This document shows, in pieces, positions 9,673-20,367 of a DNA stretch of 64,000 bases (its first letter is position 1; each line of letters opens with the position of its first letter). The translations under genes and the position numbers were made by a program. Source of the stretch: Verrucomicrobiaceae bacterium E54 (GTDB lineage Bacteria > Verrucomicrobiota > Verrucomicrobiia > Verrucomicrobiales > Akkermansiaceae); the NCBI GenBank assembly GCA_022548915.1, contig JAKZES010000006.1, positions 106,642-170,641 of the forward strand, written 5' to 3'. A model generated the notes under the pieces. The model did no database searches, was not told where the DNA came from, and saw only the letters and a list, made by a program, of their open reading frames with translations.

Positions 9673-10641
9673 ATGAGCGACAGCCGATCAGAACCCCGCG
9701 AAGAAGAACTCTTCGGGACCGCCACGGCGGTTTCCCGGACAGGGCTGAGCGCGGCGCGGATTCGGATGTGGGAAAAGCGCTACGGGGCGGTCGAGCCCAG
9801 GCGCTCCGAGACCCGGCGTCGGCTCTACACTCGCGAGGACCTGGAGCGACTCTCCTTGCTCAGGCAGCTCACCGATGCCGGGCACTCGATCAGTCGCATC
9901 GCCGGATTTTCGATCGAGGATTTGACCCAACTGGCCGAGGAGGAGGCGGCGTCGGGCCGTCCGGTCGGCGTCGATGCGGACGAACAGGGGAAAATTCTCG
10001 CGGTGAGTCCGTCGGGCGAGGCGCTCCTCGAAACGGAAGATCCCCTCGGTTTCCAGTGGAGCTGCCCGTTTGCGACCATCCCCGAGGCGCTCGCCGCCCC
10101 TGCCACTCCCGGCGCGCACCTGCTGCTCATCGAGACCGACACGCTCTTCATCGAAACGCTCGAGGATGCGAGGGAGCTGGCGAAACGCTGCGGGGCGCGG
10201 CGGACGCTCATCGCGTATCGCTTTGCCACCCGCGACGTGGCCGAGGCGGTGCGGGGCGGCGAGCCGGACCTGGTGTTGCTTCATGGGCCCCGGGACGCCT
10301 CGCGCCTGCGTCGGGAGTGCCTCTTCCAGCTCGAATCCCTCACCGGCCGGAGCCATCTCCCCGATCCGGGAACGATTCCCGAGCGGTTGTTCGATCCCTC
10401 GCAGCTCTCGCGCCTCTCCCAGATCGACAGCCCGGTCGATTGCGAGTGCCCCCGGCACATTGCCGAACTGCTGAGAAACCTCGTCGCCTTCGAGACCTAC
10501 AGCGAGGAATGCGAGGACCGGAATCCCTCGGATGCCCTGGTCCACGCCTATCTTCACCGGACCACGGCGCAGGTGCGGCGGACCATGGAGGACGCGCTGC
10601 AGCACCTGCTCCACGCCGAGGGCATCGATCTGAAGTCCTGA
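9673..10641 (+). CDS. MerR-family transcriptional regulator with B12-binding-like C-terminal part
   Basis: Regulator of 322 residues. Residues 15-82 are a MerR winged helix-turn-helix (TAVSRTGLSAARIRMWEKRY, then RRLYTREDLERLSLLRQL). The middle (about 120-215) alternates strands and helices like a Rossmann/B12-binding fold, and a helical C-terminus includes CPRHIAELLRNLVAFETYSE. The overall order recalls CarH/LitR-type sensors, but I see no clear D-x-H-x-x-G cobalamin motif, so the ligand is open. It is divergent from the sigma factor gene; the long inverted repeat between them is the natural candidate for its binding site. A shorter ATG rather than the longer open frame is chosen because the upstream part lies in the promoter. 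Confidence 0.78.
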   Translation: MSDSRSEPREEELFGTATAVSRTGLSAARIRMWEKRYGAVEPRRSETRRRLYTREDLERLSLLRQLTDAGHSISRIAGFSIEDLTQLAEEEAASGRPVGVDADEQGKILAVSPSGEALLETEDPLGFQWSCPFATIPEALAAPATPGAHLLLIETDTLFIETLEDARELAKRCGARRTLIAYRFATRDVAEAVRGGEPDLVLLHGPRDASRLRRECLFQLESLTGRSHLPDPGTIPERLFDPSQLSRLSQIDSPVDCECPRHIAELLRNLVAFETYSEECEDRNPSDALVHAYLHRTTAQVRRTMEDALQHLLHAEGIDLKS

Positions 10642-10679
10642 TCGCTTGCGCGGCGGGCTGTCGGCGGCTAGGCACGGTC

Positions 10680-12299
10680 ATGGCCCGCCGTTCGTTCAGC
10701 CTGATGCTTGCCTGGCGCTACCTCAATCCGAGGCGCGCGCTGCTCTCGGCGGTGGCCCTGATTTCCGTGTCGGGCGTGATGCTCGGGGTCTTGGTTCTGG
10801 TCGTGGTGATGTCGGTCTATTCCGGCCTCGAGCGCGAGGTGAAGGGGCGGCTGCTGGGATTCATTCCGCACATCCGTCTGGACTACGCGCCCTACGGCGG
10901 CTTCCGCGAGCCGGTGGCCGATTGGCAGGGGATCGCCGGGAAAATTTCTGGCATGGAGGGAGTGGCCGAGGCCGGGCCCTTCGTGCAGGACAGCATGCTC
11001 ATCGACATCGCCGGGTATCGTTCGGCGGGGACGTTCCGTGCGATCGACACGACCAATCCCCGGGAAGTGGCGGGCATCGAGGCGATGCTCGATTTTGACG
11101 CGTATCCGGAAAGCTCCTCCGACATGGGCATCGATGATCGAGTGATCATCTCCTCGAAGGTCGCTCGGTCCTTCAACGCGGCGGTCGGGGAAACCATCCG
11201 GCTGCTGACCCTGCGCAACTTCGAGCAGGTCGAGGCGGCCTACGAGAAGACCAAGAAGCCCCCCGTTCGCGAGCGCTTCGCCGAAGAACTGAAGGCGATC
11301 CGCGGAAAGGCGCGCGAGTCGTGGAAAACGACTGCGGAGGGCTCCGAGCTGACCACGGACGATTGGAACGCGATCTACAGCCCGCTGGCTCAGATTCTCG
11401 AGTCCGACATCCGCGAGCCGGAGGCGGAGATCGTTTACCAGGCGATCACCATCCTTGCGGCCGCCGAGGACGATGCCGGGAGGAAGGTGCAGAAGCTCGG
11501 GCCGGACGCTCAGGGCGAGTTCCTCGGGATTCTGGAGAAGCTCGACACCACCGACGTCAAGGAGATGGATGCCGACGTGCTCAAGGGCATCGAGGAGTTC
11601 GTCCTGCCGAAGGAGGCGACCATCATCGGCGTCTATCAATCGTCCCAGATGGCGCTGACCCCGGATGTCTTCGTTCCGCTGCATCTCGGCCAGGACCTGG
11701 CCGGCCTGGACGACCGGGTGCAGGGCGTGGCGGTGCGGCTCGACGATCCCTATCAGGCCGGCGTGATGGCCGGATTGATGCTGCAGCGCCTGCCCGAGGG
11801 TTGGTATCCGGTCACCTGGATCGAGGAGTTGGCGGATTTCTCGCGGTTGATCGAGCAGCAGCGGGTGATGATGTATTTCGCGCTGTCCTTCATCATCCTG
11901 GTGTCGGCCTTTTCCATGACGGCGGTGATGTTCACGGTGACCATCCAGAAGCGCCGGGAGATCGGCGTGATGAAGGCGCTGGGAGCGGCACCGGGGCAGA
12001 TCGTGCGGGTCTTCGTTTACCAGGGTGCCATCCTCGGCTTCGCCGGGTCGGTGACCGGGATCGGCCTTGGCCTGCTGGTGATCCGGTTCCGCGAGGGCAT
12101 CCAGAGCTTCATGCGGGGCTTCGGCTTCGATCCGTTTCCGGCGTCGTTCAACGGCTTCACCGTCCTGCCGGCCCACGTGAATCCGACCGAGGTGGCCCTC
12201 ATCGGTGTCCTTGCCTTCCTGCTCTGCGCCGGCGCCGCCTTCCTGCCCGCCTGGTTCGCCGCCCGCAGTGATGCGGCGAGGTCGCTCAGGAACCTGTGA
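10680..12299 (+). CDS. LolC/LolE-type ABC transporter permease with helical insert
   Basis: Inner-membrane permease of 539 residues of the MacB/FtsX superfamily, closest to LolC/LolE, which extract outer-membrane lipoproteins for transport. One N-terminal helix (about 23-46) precedes a large periplasmic part, and three helices follow, with the typical block VTIQKRREIGVMKALGAAPGQI. It is over 100 residues longer than usual: residues about 182-315 form a charged, mostly helical insert (segments such as ERFAEELKAIRGKARESW) within the periplasmic domain. No LolD-type ATPase gene is adjacent; downstream lies the unrelated VapBC-like pair. Its product may pair with an ATPase encoded elsewhere. Confidence 0.85.
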   Translation: MARRSFSLMLAWRYLNPRRALLSAVALISVSGVMLGVLVLVVVMSVYSGLEREVKGRLLGFIPHIRLDYAPYGGFREPVADWQGIAGKISGMEGVAEAGPFVQDSMLIDIAGYRSAGTFRAIDTTNPREVAGIEAMLDFDAYPESSSDMGIDDRVIISSKVARSFNAAVGETIRLLTLRNFEQVEAAYEKTKKPPVRERFAEELKAIRGKARESWKTTAEGSELTTDDWNAIYSPLAQILESDIREPEAEIVYQAITILAAAEDDAGRKVQKLGPDAQGEFLGILEKLDTTDVKEMDADVLKGIEEFVLPKEATIIGVYQSSQMALTPDVFVPLHLGQDLAGLDDRVQGVAVRLDDPYQAGVMAGLMLQRLPEGWYPVTWIEELADFSRLIEQQRVMMYFALSFIILVSAFSMTAVMFTVTIQKRREIGVMKALGAAPGQIVRVFVYQGAILGFAGSVTGIGLGLLVIRFREGIQSFMRGFGFDPFPASFNGFTVLPAHVNPTEVALIGVLAFLLCAGAAFLPAWFAARSDAARSLRNL

Positions 12300-12707
12300 T
12301 CAGCGGAAAGGATTCACGACCGTCACACCGTCGTATTCCTGGCCGTCCGAAAAGTCTTCCGAGTAGAGCGTGGGGCAGCGCGATTCCCGGGCCGACGCCA
12401 GAATCATCGAATCCCAGTGGGAGAGTCCGAAGCGGGAGTGGATCTCCAGGGCGCCGGTGAACGTTCTCTCGGTGAGGGGGGCGACCGGAAACCGCAGGAA
12501 CTGCTTCAACCAGGCCGCTTCCTGCCGACTCGAGAAGTCGAGCTTCTTCGGGTGTCGTGCCGAGGCGATGAACTCGCTGAGAACCTGCACCGAGAGGTGG
12601 AGGTTGCGCCCGAGCAGGATCTCCCGGGCGATGCGGGTCTTTCGCGGTTGTGGCGTCACTTCATCGGCCGCGTAAACCAGCACGTTGGTGTCAACGAAGG
12701 CGCTCAT
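12300..12707 (-). CDS. PIN-domain toxin (VapC-like ribonuclease)
   Basis: PIN nuclease of 135 residues with the acidic metal-binding set: D6 (FVDTNVLVYA), E45 (LSEF), D99 (HWDSMILASA) and D118. VapC toxins cut RNA, often tRNA, when freed from the antitoxin. The start overlaps the end of the upstream antitoxin gene by 17 bases, the usual order antitoxin then toxin. The stop codon directly adjoins that of the convergent permease gene. Confidence 0.9.
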   Translation of the reverse strand: MSAFVDTNVLVYAADEVTPQPRKTRIAREILLGRNLHLSVQVLSEFIASARHPKKLDFSSRQEAAWLKQFLRFPVAPLTERTFTGALEIHSRFGLSHWDSMILASARESRCPTLYSEDFSDGQEYDGVTVVNPFR

Positions 12708-12945
12708 CGTGGATCTCCCCGCGGGTCAGCGGCTTGAGGCTCCGCTTGCGCGGCCTGGCACGCTTGTCGGCCGCCCTATAGAGCGCCTCGAGGTCCTTCA
12801 CCCGCTGGTCGTGGCTTTCATCGTCCTCGATTTGCCGCTCGAGGAATTGCCGAACCAGGGCGCTGACCGAGGTGCCCGACTTCGCCGCGAAGCTCCGTGC
12901 CCGGCGGTAGGTGTCGTCGTCGATCTTGAGCGTGATGTTTTTCAC
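12691..12945 (-). CDS. Ribbon-helix-helix antitoxin (VapB-like)
   Basis: Small protein of 84 residues with an N-terminal Arc/CopG-type ribbon-helix-helix (MKNITLKIDDDTYRRARSFA, then KSGTSVSALVRQFLERQ) and a basic, probably flexible C-terminal tail that would bind the toxin. It overlaps the PIN gene by 17 bases. Such antitoxins normally repress their own promoter; a tandem repeat just upstream is a plausible site. Confidence 0.85.
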   Translation of the reverse strand: MKNITLKIDDDTYRRARSFAAKSGTSVSALVRQFLERQIEDDESHDQRVKDLEALYRAADKRARPRKRSLKPLTRGEIHDERLR

Positions 12946-12957
12946 TGGCAGGAAAGT

Positions 12958-12973
12958 AACTGTGCAACTGTGC
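12958..12973. promoter_or_regulatory. Tandem 8-base repeat upstream of the antitoxin gene
   Basis: AACTGTGC occurs twice in immediate tandem, 13 bases upstream of the antitoxin start codon. Ribbon-helix-helix repressors often bind short tandem boxes, so this is a candidate autoregulatory operator. Confidence 0.35.
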
Positions 12974-13073
12974 CACGGTCAAGGCGCGACGCGGGCGGGC
13001 AGGGAGCTCCGCCATCGAGGGGTCGGCCACTTGGCACTTCTCAGTGCGAAGCGTCCCCCCTTAGTCTCGCCGC

Positions 13074-13637
13074 GTGGCCGGGAAGAACATCGTTTACTTC
13101 GATCTCGAAACGCAGCGCAGCCTCACGGATGTGGGGCGGGCCAAGGACAAGCTCGGCATGTCGGTGGGGGTGACCTACAGCACCGGCGACGGTGAATACC
13201 GGATCTACGGCGAGAACGAGGTCGATGCCCTCATCGACCAGCTCCTCAAGGCCGATCTCGTGGTCGGCTGGAACCACGTCGAGTTCGACTACCCCGTGCT
13301 GCAGGCCTACACCATCGTCGACCTGCCGAGCCAGACGGTGAACCTCGACATGATGCTCGACCTGCAGGAGACTCTCGGCTTCCGCCTGAAGCTCGACTCC
13401 GCCGCCAAGGGTTCGCTCGGCGGCGAGGGCAAGACGGCCGACGGTCTCGACGCCCTGAAGTGGTGGCAGCAGCACAAGAAGACCGGCGATCTCGAACCCC
13501 TGATGAAGATCGCCGAGTACTGTGCCTACGACGTGAAGGTCACGAAATGCGTCCACGAGTATGGCGTCGAGCACGGCCGCTTGAAATACCCGGACCGGGC
13601 CGGCCACTTGCAGGAGGTGGTGGTTTCATGGGCGTGA
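13074..13637 (+). CDS. DEDDy-type 3'-5' exonuclease (RNase H-like fold)
   Basis: Protein of 187 residues with the RNase H-like exonuclease core of the YprB type. Acidic residues fit a DEDDy site: D10 and E12 (YFDLET), D72 (HVEFDYPVL) and Y149-x3-D153 (EYCAYDVK). GTG at 13,074 is the start; no in-frame ATG lies near the first conserved strand. Nucleic-acid substrate unknown. It stands alone between the toxin-antitoxin pair and amylosucrase. Confidence 0.8.
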   Translation: MAGKNIVYFDLETQRSLTDVGRAKDKLGMSVGVTYSTGDGEYRIYGENEVDALIDQLLKADLVVGWNHVEFDYPVLQAYTIVDLPSQTVNLDMMLDLQETLGFRLKLDSAAKGSLGGEGKTADGLDALKWWQQHKKTGDLEPLMKIAEYCAYDVKVTKCVHEYGVEHGRLKYPDRAGHLQEVVVSWA

Positions 13638-13730
13638 CCGGCCCGTTCCCGGCGCCGGAATTCTCCGTTGACCTGCCCGCCGTGGCACGGAGTTTGCCTT
13701 TCCACCCGCCTTCCGACTGATTCGAGAAAC

Positions 13731-15677
<1,947 letters not shown>

Positions 15678-15683
15678 GGGAGC

Positions 15684-15723
15684 GCCGGCGTCCCGCCGGC
15701 TGCGTTCGGCATCTTGCCGAACG
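15684..15723. terminator. Two consecutive hairpins after amylosucrase
   Basis: First GCCGGC-GTCCC-GCCGGC (15,684-15,700), then perfect nine-base arms CGTTCGGCA and TGCCGAACG around a three-base loop (15,703-15,723). There is no strong T run, so this may be a repeated intergenic palindrome rather than a true terminator. Confidence 0.4.
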
Positions 15724-15778
15724 TTCTTCGGAAATACGCTGGATCGTCGGCGCGGAATACCGATGCTGACCGCACTCG

Positions 15779-16477
15779 ATGGACCAGCTCATCGAACTCA
15801 AGTGCCGCAACTGCGGTTCCCAGCTCGCGCCGGAGGATATCTCGGCACGTCTGGCCGTCGCGCGCTGCAAGCATTGCAACGCCCTGTTTGCGCTGCCGGA
15901 GTCGGTCACGTCGCCGCAGCCGATCGCCCGGCCGGAAGTGGAGCTCCCCAAGCGCTTCACGATCGAACGCGCCAATCAGACGCTTGCGATTTCGTGGCGC
16001 TGGTTTTCACCGGCCGTGCTCGGGCTTCTGTTCTTCGCGGTGTTCTGGAACGGTTTCCTCATCGTCTGGCACACCATCGCGCTGAGCCAGGGGGCGTGGT
16101 TCATGTCGGTCTTCGGGCTGCTGCACACCGGCGTCGGAGTCTTTCTCGCCTACTGGGTGGTTGCCAAGTTGATGAACCGGACGACGGTCTACGTCAGCAA
16201 GGACTGGATCCAGGTCCGGCTCGGGCCGATCCCGTGGTCGGGCAAGCAGGACCTCAAGCGTGAAGGGATCGTGCAGCTCTTCTGCAAGGAGAAGGTCCAG
16301 CGCGGCAAGAACGGAACGAGCCAGACCTATCAGGTCGAGGTCGTGCTCGAGGGCAACCTGCGCAAGACCCTGGTCAAGGGGCTGGAATCCGCCGACCAGG
16401 CGATCTTCGTCGAGCAGCAGATCGAGAAGTACCTCGGCCTCGCCGACGTCCCGGTGGACGGGGAATACGGCAGATGA
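15779..16477 (+). CDS. Membrane protein with N-terminal zinc ribbon
   Basis: Unrecognised protein of 232 residues. It begins with a rubredoxin-like zinc ribbon (C-R-N-C at about 9-12 and C-K-H-C at about 30-33), followed by two transmembrane helices (about 75-98 and 108-130) and a soluble C-terminal part rich in beta strands (YVSKDWIQVRLGPIPW). Homologous layouts are common in verrucomicrobial genomes without known function. No neighbour gives a clue. Confidence 0.7.
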   Translation: MDQLIELKCRNCGSQLAPEDISARLAVARCKHCNALFALPESVTSPQPIARPEVELPKRFTIERANQTLAISWRWFSPAVLGLLFFAVFWNGFLIVWHTIALSQGAWFMSVFGLLHTGVGVFLAYWVVAKLMNRTTVYVSKDWIQVRLGPIPWSGKQDLKREGIVQLFCKEKVQRGKNGTSQTYQVEVVLEGNLRKTLVKGLESADQAIFVEQQIEKYLGLADVPVDGEYGR

Positions 16478-16494
16478 TCTGCCCATCCGCCGTC

Positions 16495-16522
16495 TTGACA
16501 GCTGGCGGCGGGAGGATAGATG
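16495..16522 (+). promoter_or_regulatory. Sigma-70-like promoter and possible structured leader for the SET gene
   Basis: TTGACA (16,495-16,500) and TAGATG (16,517-16,522) are separated by 16 bases. The roughly 95-base leader that follows holds small hairpins, GGGTT-ATGGA-AACCC and GGGCA-ATGAC-TGCCC, before the SET start codon. Whether the leader is a regulatory RNA cannot be told here. Confidence 0.45.
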
Positions 16523-16617
16523 CATGCGTCAACGGTGAAGAGTCCGCAAGGTCGCGAACGGGGGTTATGGAAACCCTTGGCCGGGACGGATGAAGCACCG
16601 GGCAATGACTGCCCCAC

Positions 16618-17223
16618 ATGATCCACCCATCGACCGAGCTCCGGCTCGTCAACCCGCTGGTCGGCTACGGCGTTTTCGCCTCCCGGCCCATCCCCAGGGG
16701 AACCCTCGTCTTCGTGCAGGACCCGCTGGATATCGAGCTCGCCCCCGAGCAGTACGACGCACTCGACCCCTCCAGCCGCGAACTGGCGGAGCGCTATTCG
16801 TACCTCGACCCGCGAGGCCACCGCATCCTGAGCTGGGATGCCGCGAAATACGTGAACCACTCCTGCGAGCCGAACACCATGAGCACGGCGTGGGGCTTCG
16901 AGGTCGCCCTGCGCGACATCGCCGAGGGCGAGGAGATCACCGACGAGTACGGACTCTTCAACCTCGAGTGGCAGATGGATTGCGCCTGCGGCCATCGGCG
17001 CTGCCGCGGCGTGATCCGGCCCGACGACGCGTGGCGGCACTTCCGCCGCTGGGACCGCGCGGTGCGTCCGGCGGTGCTCGCCATCCCATCGGTCGAGCAA
17101 CCCCTGATCGGCCTGCTCGACGAGGTCACGCGCGGATCGCTGGAACGTGTCCTCGCCGGCGGCGCCCGCTACCGGTCGGTGCGTTCCCTGCTGCGCCCCG
17201 CCCCGGTGCAGGCGGCTTGTTAG
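16618..17223 (+). CDS. SET-domain protein lysine methyltransferase
   Basis: Cytoplasmic protein of 201 residues with a SET domain: N-terminal GYGVFASRPIPRGTLV, the pseudoknot motif NHSCEPN (80-86), EGEEITDEYG, and a post-SET-like cysteine group CACGHRRCRG (about 122-131). Bacterial SET proteins methylate lysines of chromatin-like or ribosomal proteins; the target here is unknown. A good promoter precedes it. It is convergent with the DUF6288 gene. Confidence 0.85.
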   Translation: MIHPSTELRLVNPLVGYGVFASRPIPRGTLVFVQDPLDIELAPEQYDALDPSSRELAERYSYLDPRGHRILSWDAAKYVNHSCEPNTMSTAWGFEVALRDIAEGEEITDEYGLFNLEWQMDCACGHRRCRGVIRPDDAWRHFRRWDRAVRPAVLAIPSVEQPLIGLLDEVTRGSLERVLAGGARYRSVRSLLRPAPVQAAC

Positions 17224-17246
17224 AAAATGAGGAGCGCCGTCGGCCG

Positions 17247-20200
17247 CTACTCGAGGTCCGACATCCTGAGGCCCTCGATGAAGAGGTCCATCTGGCCGCG
17301 CGGCTCCCCGGTCCGGTTGTCGTACTCCACGTTGCCGTAGGCGGCGAGGACGTTGGTTCCCTTCCGCAGGTGCCGGATCTGGCCGGGGCCGAGGGCGATG
17401 GGGCGATAGTGCGGCATGTCCTTCCACCAGCCGTAGGTGTCGATCGCGTGCCCGTTGAGAAACACGCGGAAGCCTTGCCGGGCGAGGATGCTCAGCCGGT
17501 AGGAGTCGAAGTCGAGGGCATCGACCTCGAAGGTCGTGCGCATCACGATGAACTCGCCCTCGCCCCAGTCGGATAGGTTGGGGAAAGAGACGCCGCCCTG
17601 TTCGCACCGGCCGATGCCGATGGGCGCGCGGCCTTCGCTCCACCCGCTGTCGTCGTAAGCCGGCTCCTGCCATCCCTTCAGCTCTCCGGGCAGCTCGATG
17701 TCGCGGAAGCGCTTCTTCTCGCGGGGATGCAGCCGGTCCTTTTCGGTCAGGGGGTCGAAGGAAACGAACCGCCACGTGCGTTCGGCCGGCGGCACCTTGC
17801 CGAGCCGCTTCCAGCCGGCGTCGGGATTCTTCAGCTTGGTCAGATCGATGATCGTGTCCAGCAGCGGCTGGTCGCCCCTCTCCACACTTCCCCGCCGGAT
17901 CAGTTCCGGACGATAGACATCGAACAGGATGCCGGTCAGCTCCTCGCGTTGATCGGTCGGCAGCTTCTCGAGCGTCGAGAAGAGGCCGTAGGGACGTCCT
18001 TCCGGATTCGCGTTCGGCGCGGCGACGAGTTGGACGAGATCGCCGGTGCCGAAATCGCTCATGCGGTCCTCCACCAGCCGCGCGACCGCCACGGCACTTG
18101 AGGGATCGGTCTGCAGGCACATCTTGGCGGCCTGGAAGACATTGAACGCTCCCTCCGAAGATCGCGGACCGCTCTTGATCTCGCTGGTGGCGATGGCCAC
18201 CTCCAGCCCTTCCACGATCCGCTTTCCGATGGGGCTGTCGGGCTTCTTGCGCCTCAGCATGCCTTCGAGATGGTTCATCATCCGCTCGCGGGGCTGGGTG
18301 TGGTACTCGCGGGTCGCGACATCCAACAAGGTAGGCAGGATTTCCTGATAGAGGGCCTCGTCCTTTTCGAGTCCCGAAAGCGCCATGAAGGCCGACTCGC
18401 GCAGCCACCAGTCCTCATGCCCGGTCCAGGGCTTGATCAGCGGCAGACGCTCCTGAATGTCCGCCGCCGCCGCGAACTTGAGGGCCATCAGCGCGCCATC
18501 GACGACATACCACGCTTCCTTCGGATCCGAAATCATCCCGGTGATGCTTTCGAGCATCGCGGTCGTGAGCTTGTCGGTCGGGACCGGGTTGCGACCGATG
18601 CCGAACCAGTAGTTGTAGTCGATCAATCCATCGAGCGCCGCCCGCCGCACCCGCGGGTCCGGGTCGCGCAGCAGCTTCTCCAGCTCATCGAAGGCACCCA
18701 CCGTCCGCAGCGCCTTCCCGGCCTGCGCGCGGACCATGTAGTTCCGGTGATAGACGTTCTTCAGCAGCACTTCGCGCGGCAGCGAGTTGAGATCTTTCGC
18801 CGGTTGGTGATAGGCGCCGCCGAGGGTGTAAAATGGCACGTGCGCGGGTTCTTCCGGACCGTACTCGAGATACTTCGGGTTGTGTTCGATCGAGAGGAAG
18901 GCCCGGTCGGCCTGGGTGCCCCACGGGTTTGCGGGTAGCTCGTAATCCTTCGAGTATTTCGTCCGCGGCGTCCCGGTGATGCGCAGGGTTTTCAGCGGTG
19001 CGGTGTAGGAGAGTCCCATGCCGGGCCCGGACGATCCGATCTCGCCGTTGCCCCATGCCAGCGTGCCGATGCCGATGCTGCCACCGGGCTCGTGGCTCAG
19101 GTCGTGCCACCACGTCAACCGGTCCATCGCCTCGCGGAAAAGGGCCGGCTTCTCGTCCATCAGATAGGCAGTGGTGATGCCGCGCCAGATGCCGTCGCCG
19201 CGGCCGTCGTCGCCATGGCCCATCACCAGCAGCGGGTAGCTGTCGATCATCGACATGGCCAGATACCCGCGAGCCTTCTGATAGATGGTGACATCGCCGC
19301 TGGAGCCCGCGGCGATCTGCATGGCGGCGGCGATCATGCCGTCCTTGCCGTTCGATCCCAGCCCTCCCTCGCCACGGTGATCGCCGTAGGCGACCGTCCC
19401 GTGACCGGCGAAGCGGTAGAAGAACCGCAGCGCCCCGAGCAAGGTTTCATCATCGACCTTCACCCCGCACTCCTTGCCCAGCAGCAGGGTCGTGAGCACC
19501 TGGGCGCCGGCCGGATTCATCAGGCCGCCGGCGACATACCCGGGATTGATGTCGTTGCTCCAGTGCGTCCATCCGCGGCCGAACTTCTGCCGCCTCTTCG
19601 CATCGTCGCAGTAGTGCTGCAGGATCGGCAGCACCGACGCATCGCCGGTGCGGAGATAGTATTCACCGCAGGCGATGCCGTTGTAGCCGTTGTTCCAGGT
19701 GTGGTCGCCGATGGCCTCCACATTCTTCGGAAAGGCGTCGAAGTAGGCCTTCACCCGCGGCAGATACTGGTCGTCGCCGGTCGAGAGCAGGAACAGGCAG
19801 GATAGCGCCCCGGGAATGCCGCCCTGATTGAACTTCGCCGGGTCGGCATAGAAGCGGGCGGCGTTCTCGATGACCTTCTTCGACTTCGCGCAGTCCAGCG
19901 GCCAGTTCTTGCCGTAGGTCCCCAGCACCGGGATCAAGACGATTTCCTTGCGCGCCGCCTTGCCGTCCGCGGACGTGACGTCAAAGACCATCCGGCCATC
20001 GGTGGCCTCGGCCTGGGTGAGGGCGTTGCCGAAGGCGACAAACGGGTTCAGCCCCTTCAGCGACACGCCGTTGATCCCGGTGAGGATCTCCCCCTTGTGG
20101 AGCTTGCCCTCGGCCGGCGAGCCGGGAAGCGTCCGCTCGACCTTGACGACGACCCCCGGGTGGACCCGCGCCATGATGCCGGTCGCGCCGATCCCGTTGA

Positions 20201-20342
20201 ACGGAGTGTCGCGGTCGGGATGCGGACGCGACTGATAGATCTTCTCGCCGGTGTAGAAGGACTCGGCGGATTCAGGAGCCGCGTGGACGCAGGCGAGACC
20301 GGTCAGCAGGGTGACGAGGGCGAAGGATGGGACGGTTTTCAT
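17247..20342 (-). CDS. Large secreted DUF6288 protein with PDZ and HEAT-like repeats
   Basis: Exported protein of 1031 residues. A signal peptide (MKTVPSFALVTLLTGLACVHA) is followed by a PDZ-like domain (about 55-130; LHKGEILTGINGVSLKG), a long alpha/alpha toroid-like region typical of DUF6288 (GDHTWNNGYNGIACGEYYL, GWTHWSNDINPGYVAGGLMN), HEAT-like repeats (about 510-720; RDPDPRVRRAALDGLIDYNY) and a C-terminal galactose-binding-like jelly roll (YDDSGWSEGRAPIGIG, FRVFLNGHAIDTYGWW). DUF6288 proteins are abundant in Verrucomicrobia and Planctomycetes; their chemistry is not known to me, and a role in polysaccharide breakdown is inferred from architecture. It lies just downstream of a sialate-esterase-like gene, 25 bases apart, so they form an operon. 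Confidence 0.82.
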   Translation of the reverse strand: MKTVPSFALVTLLTGLACVHAAPESAESFYTGEKIYQSRPHPDRDTPFNGIGATGIMARVHPGVVVKVERTLPGSPAEGKLHKGEILTGINGVSLKGLNPFVAFGNALTQAEATDGRMVFDVTSADGKAARKEIVLIPVLGTYGKNWPLDCAKSKKVIENAARFYADPAKFNQGGIPGALSCLFLLSTGDDQYLPRVKAYFDAFPKNVEAIGDHTWNNGYNGIACGEYYLRTGDASVLPILQHYCDDAKRRQKFGRGWTHWSNDINPGYVAGGLMNPAGAQVLTTLLLGKECGVKVDDETLLGALRFFYRFAGHGTVAYGDHRGEGGLGSNGKDGMIAAAMQIAAGSSGDVTIYQKARGYLAMSMIDSYPLLVMGHGDDGRGDGIWRGITTAYLMDEKPALFREAMDRLTWWHDLSHEPGGSIGIGTLAWGNGEIGSSGPGMGLSYTAPLKTLRITGTPRTKYSKDYELPANPWGTQADRAFLSIEHNPKYLEYGPEEPAHVPFYTLGGAYHQPAKDLNSLPREVLLKNVYHRNYMVRAQAGKALRTVGAFDELEKLLRDPDPRVRRAALDGLIDYNYWFGIGRNPVPTDKLTTAMLESITGMISDPKEAWYVVDGALMALKFAAAADIQERLPLIKPWTGHEDWWLRESAFMALSGLEKDEALYQEILPTLLDVATREYHTQPRERMMNHLEGMLRRKKPDSPIGKRIVEGLEVAIATSEIKSGPRSSEGAFNVFQAAKMCLQTDPSSAVAVARLVEDRMSDFGTGDLVQLVAAPNANPEGRPYGLFSTLEKLPTDQREELTGILFDVYRPELIRRGSVERGDQPLLDTIIDLTKLKNPDAGWKRLGKVPPAERTWRFVSFDPLTEKDRLHPREKKRFRDIELPGELKGWQEPAYDDSGWSEGRAPIGIGRCEQGGVSFPNLSDWGEGEFIVMRTTFEVDALDFDSYRLSILARQGFRVFLNGHAIDTYGWWKDMPHYRPIALGPGQIRHLRKGTNVLAAYGNVEYDNRTGEPRGQMDLFIEGLRMSDLE

Positions 20343-20367
20343 CGATGGAGCGGTTTGCTGGTGGAAA

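Noticed and set aside
10668..12176. Long antisense reading frame over the LolC/E-type gene
   Set aside because: High GC makes long opposite-strand frames common; composition is Arg/His/Leu-rich without family motifs, and the plus-strand gene is certain.
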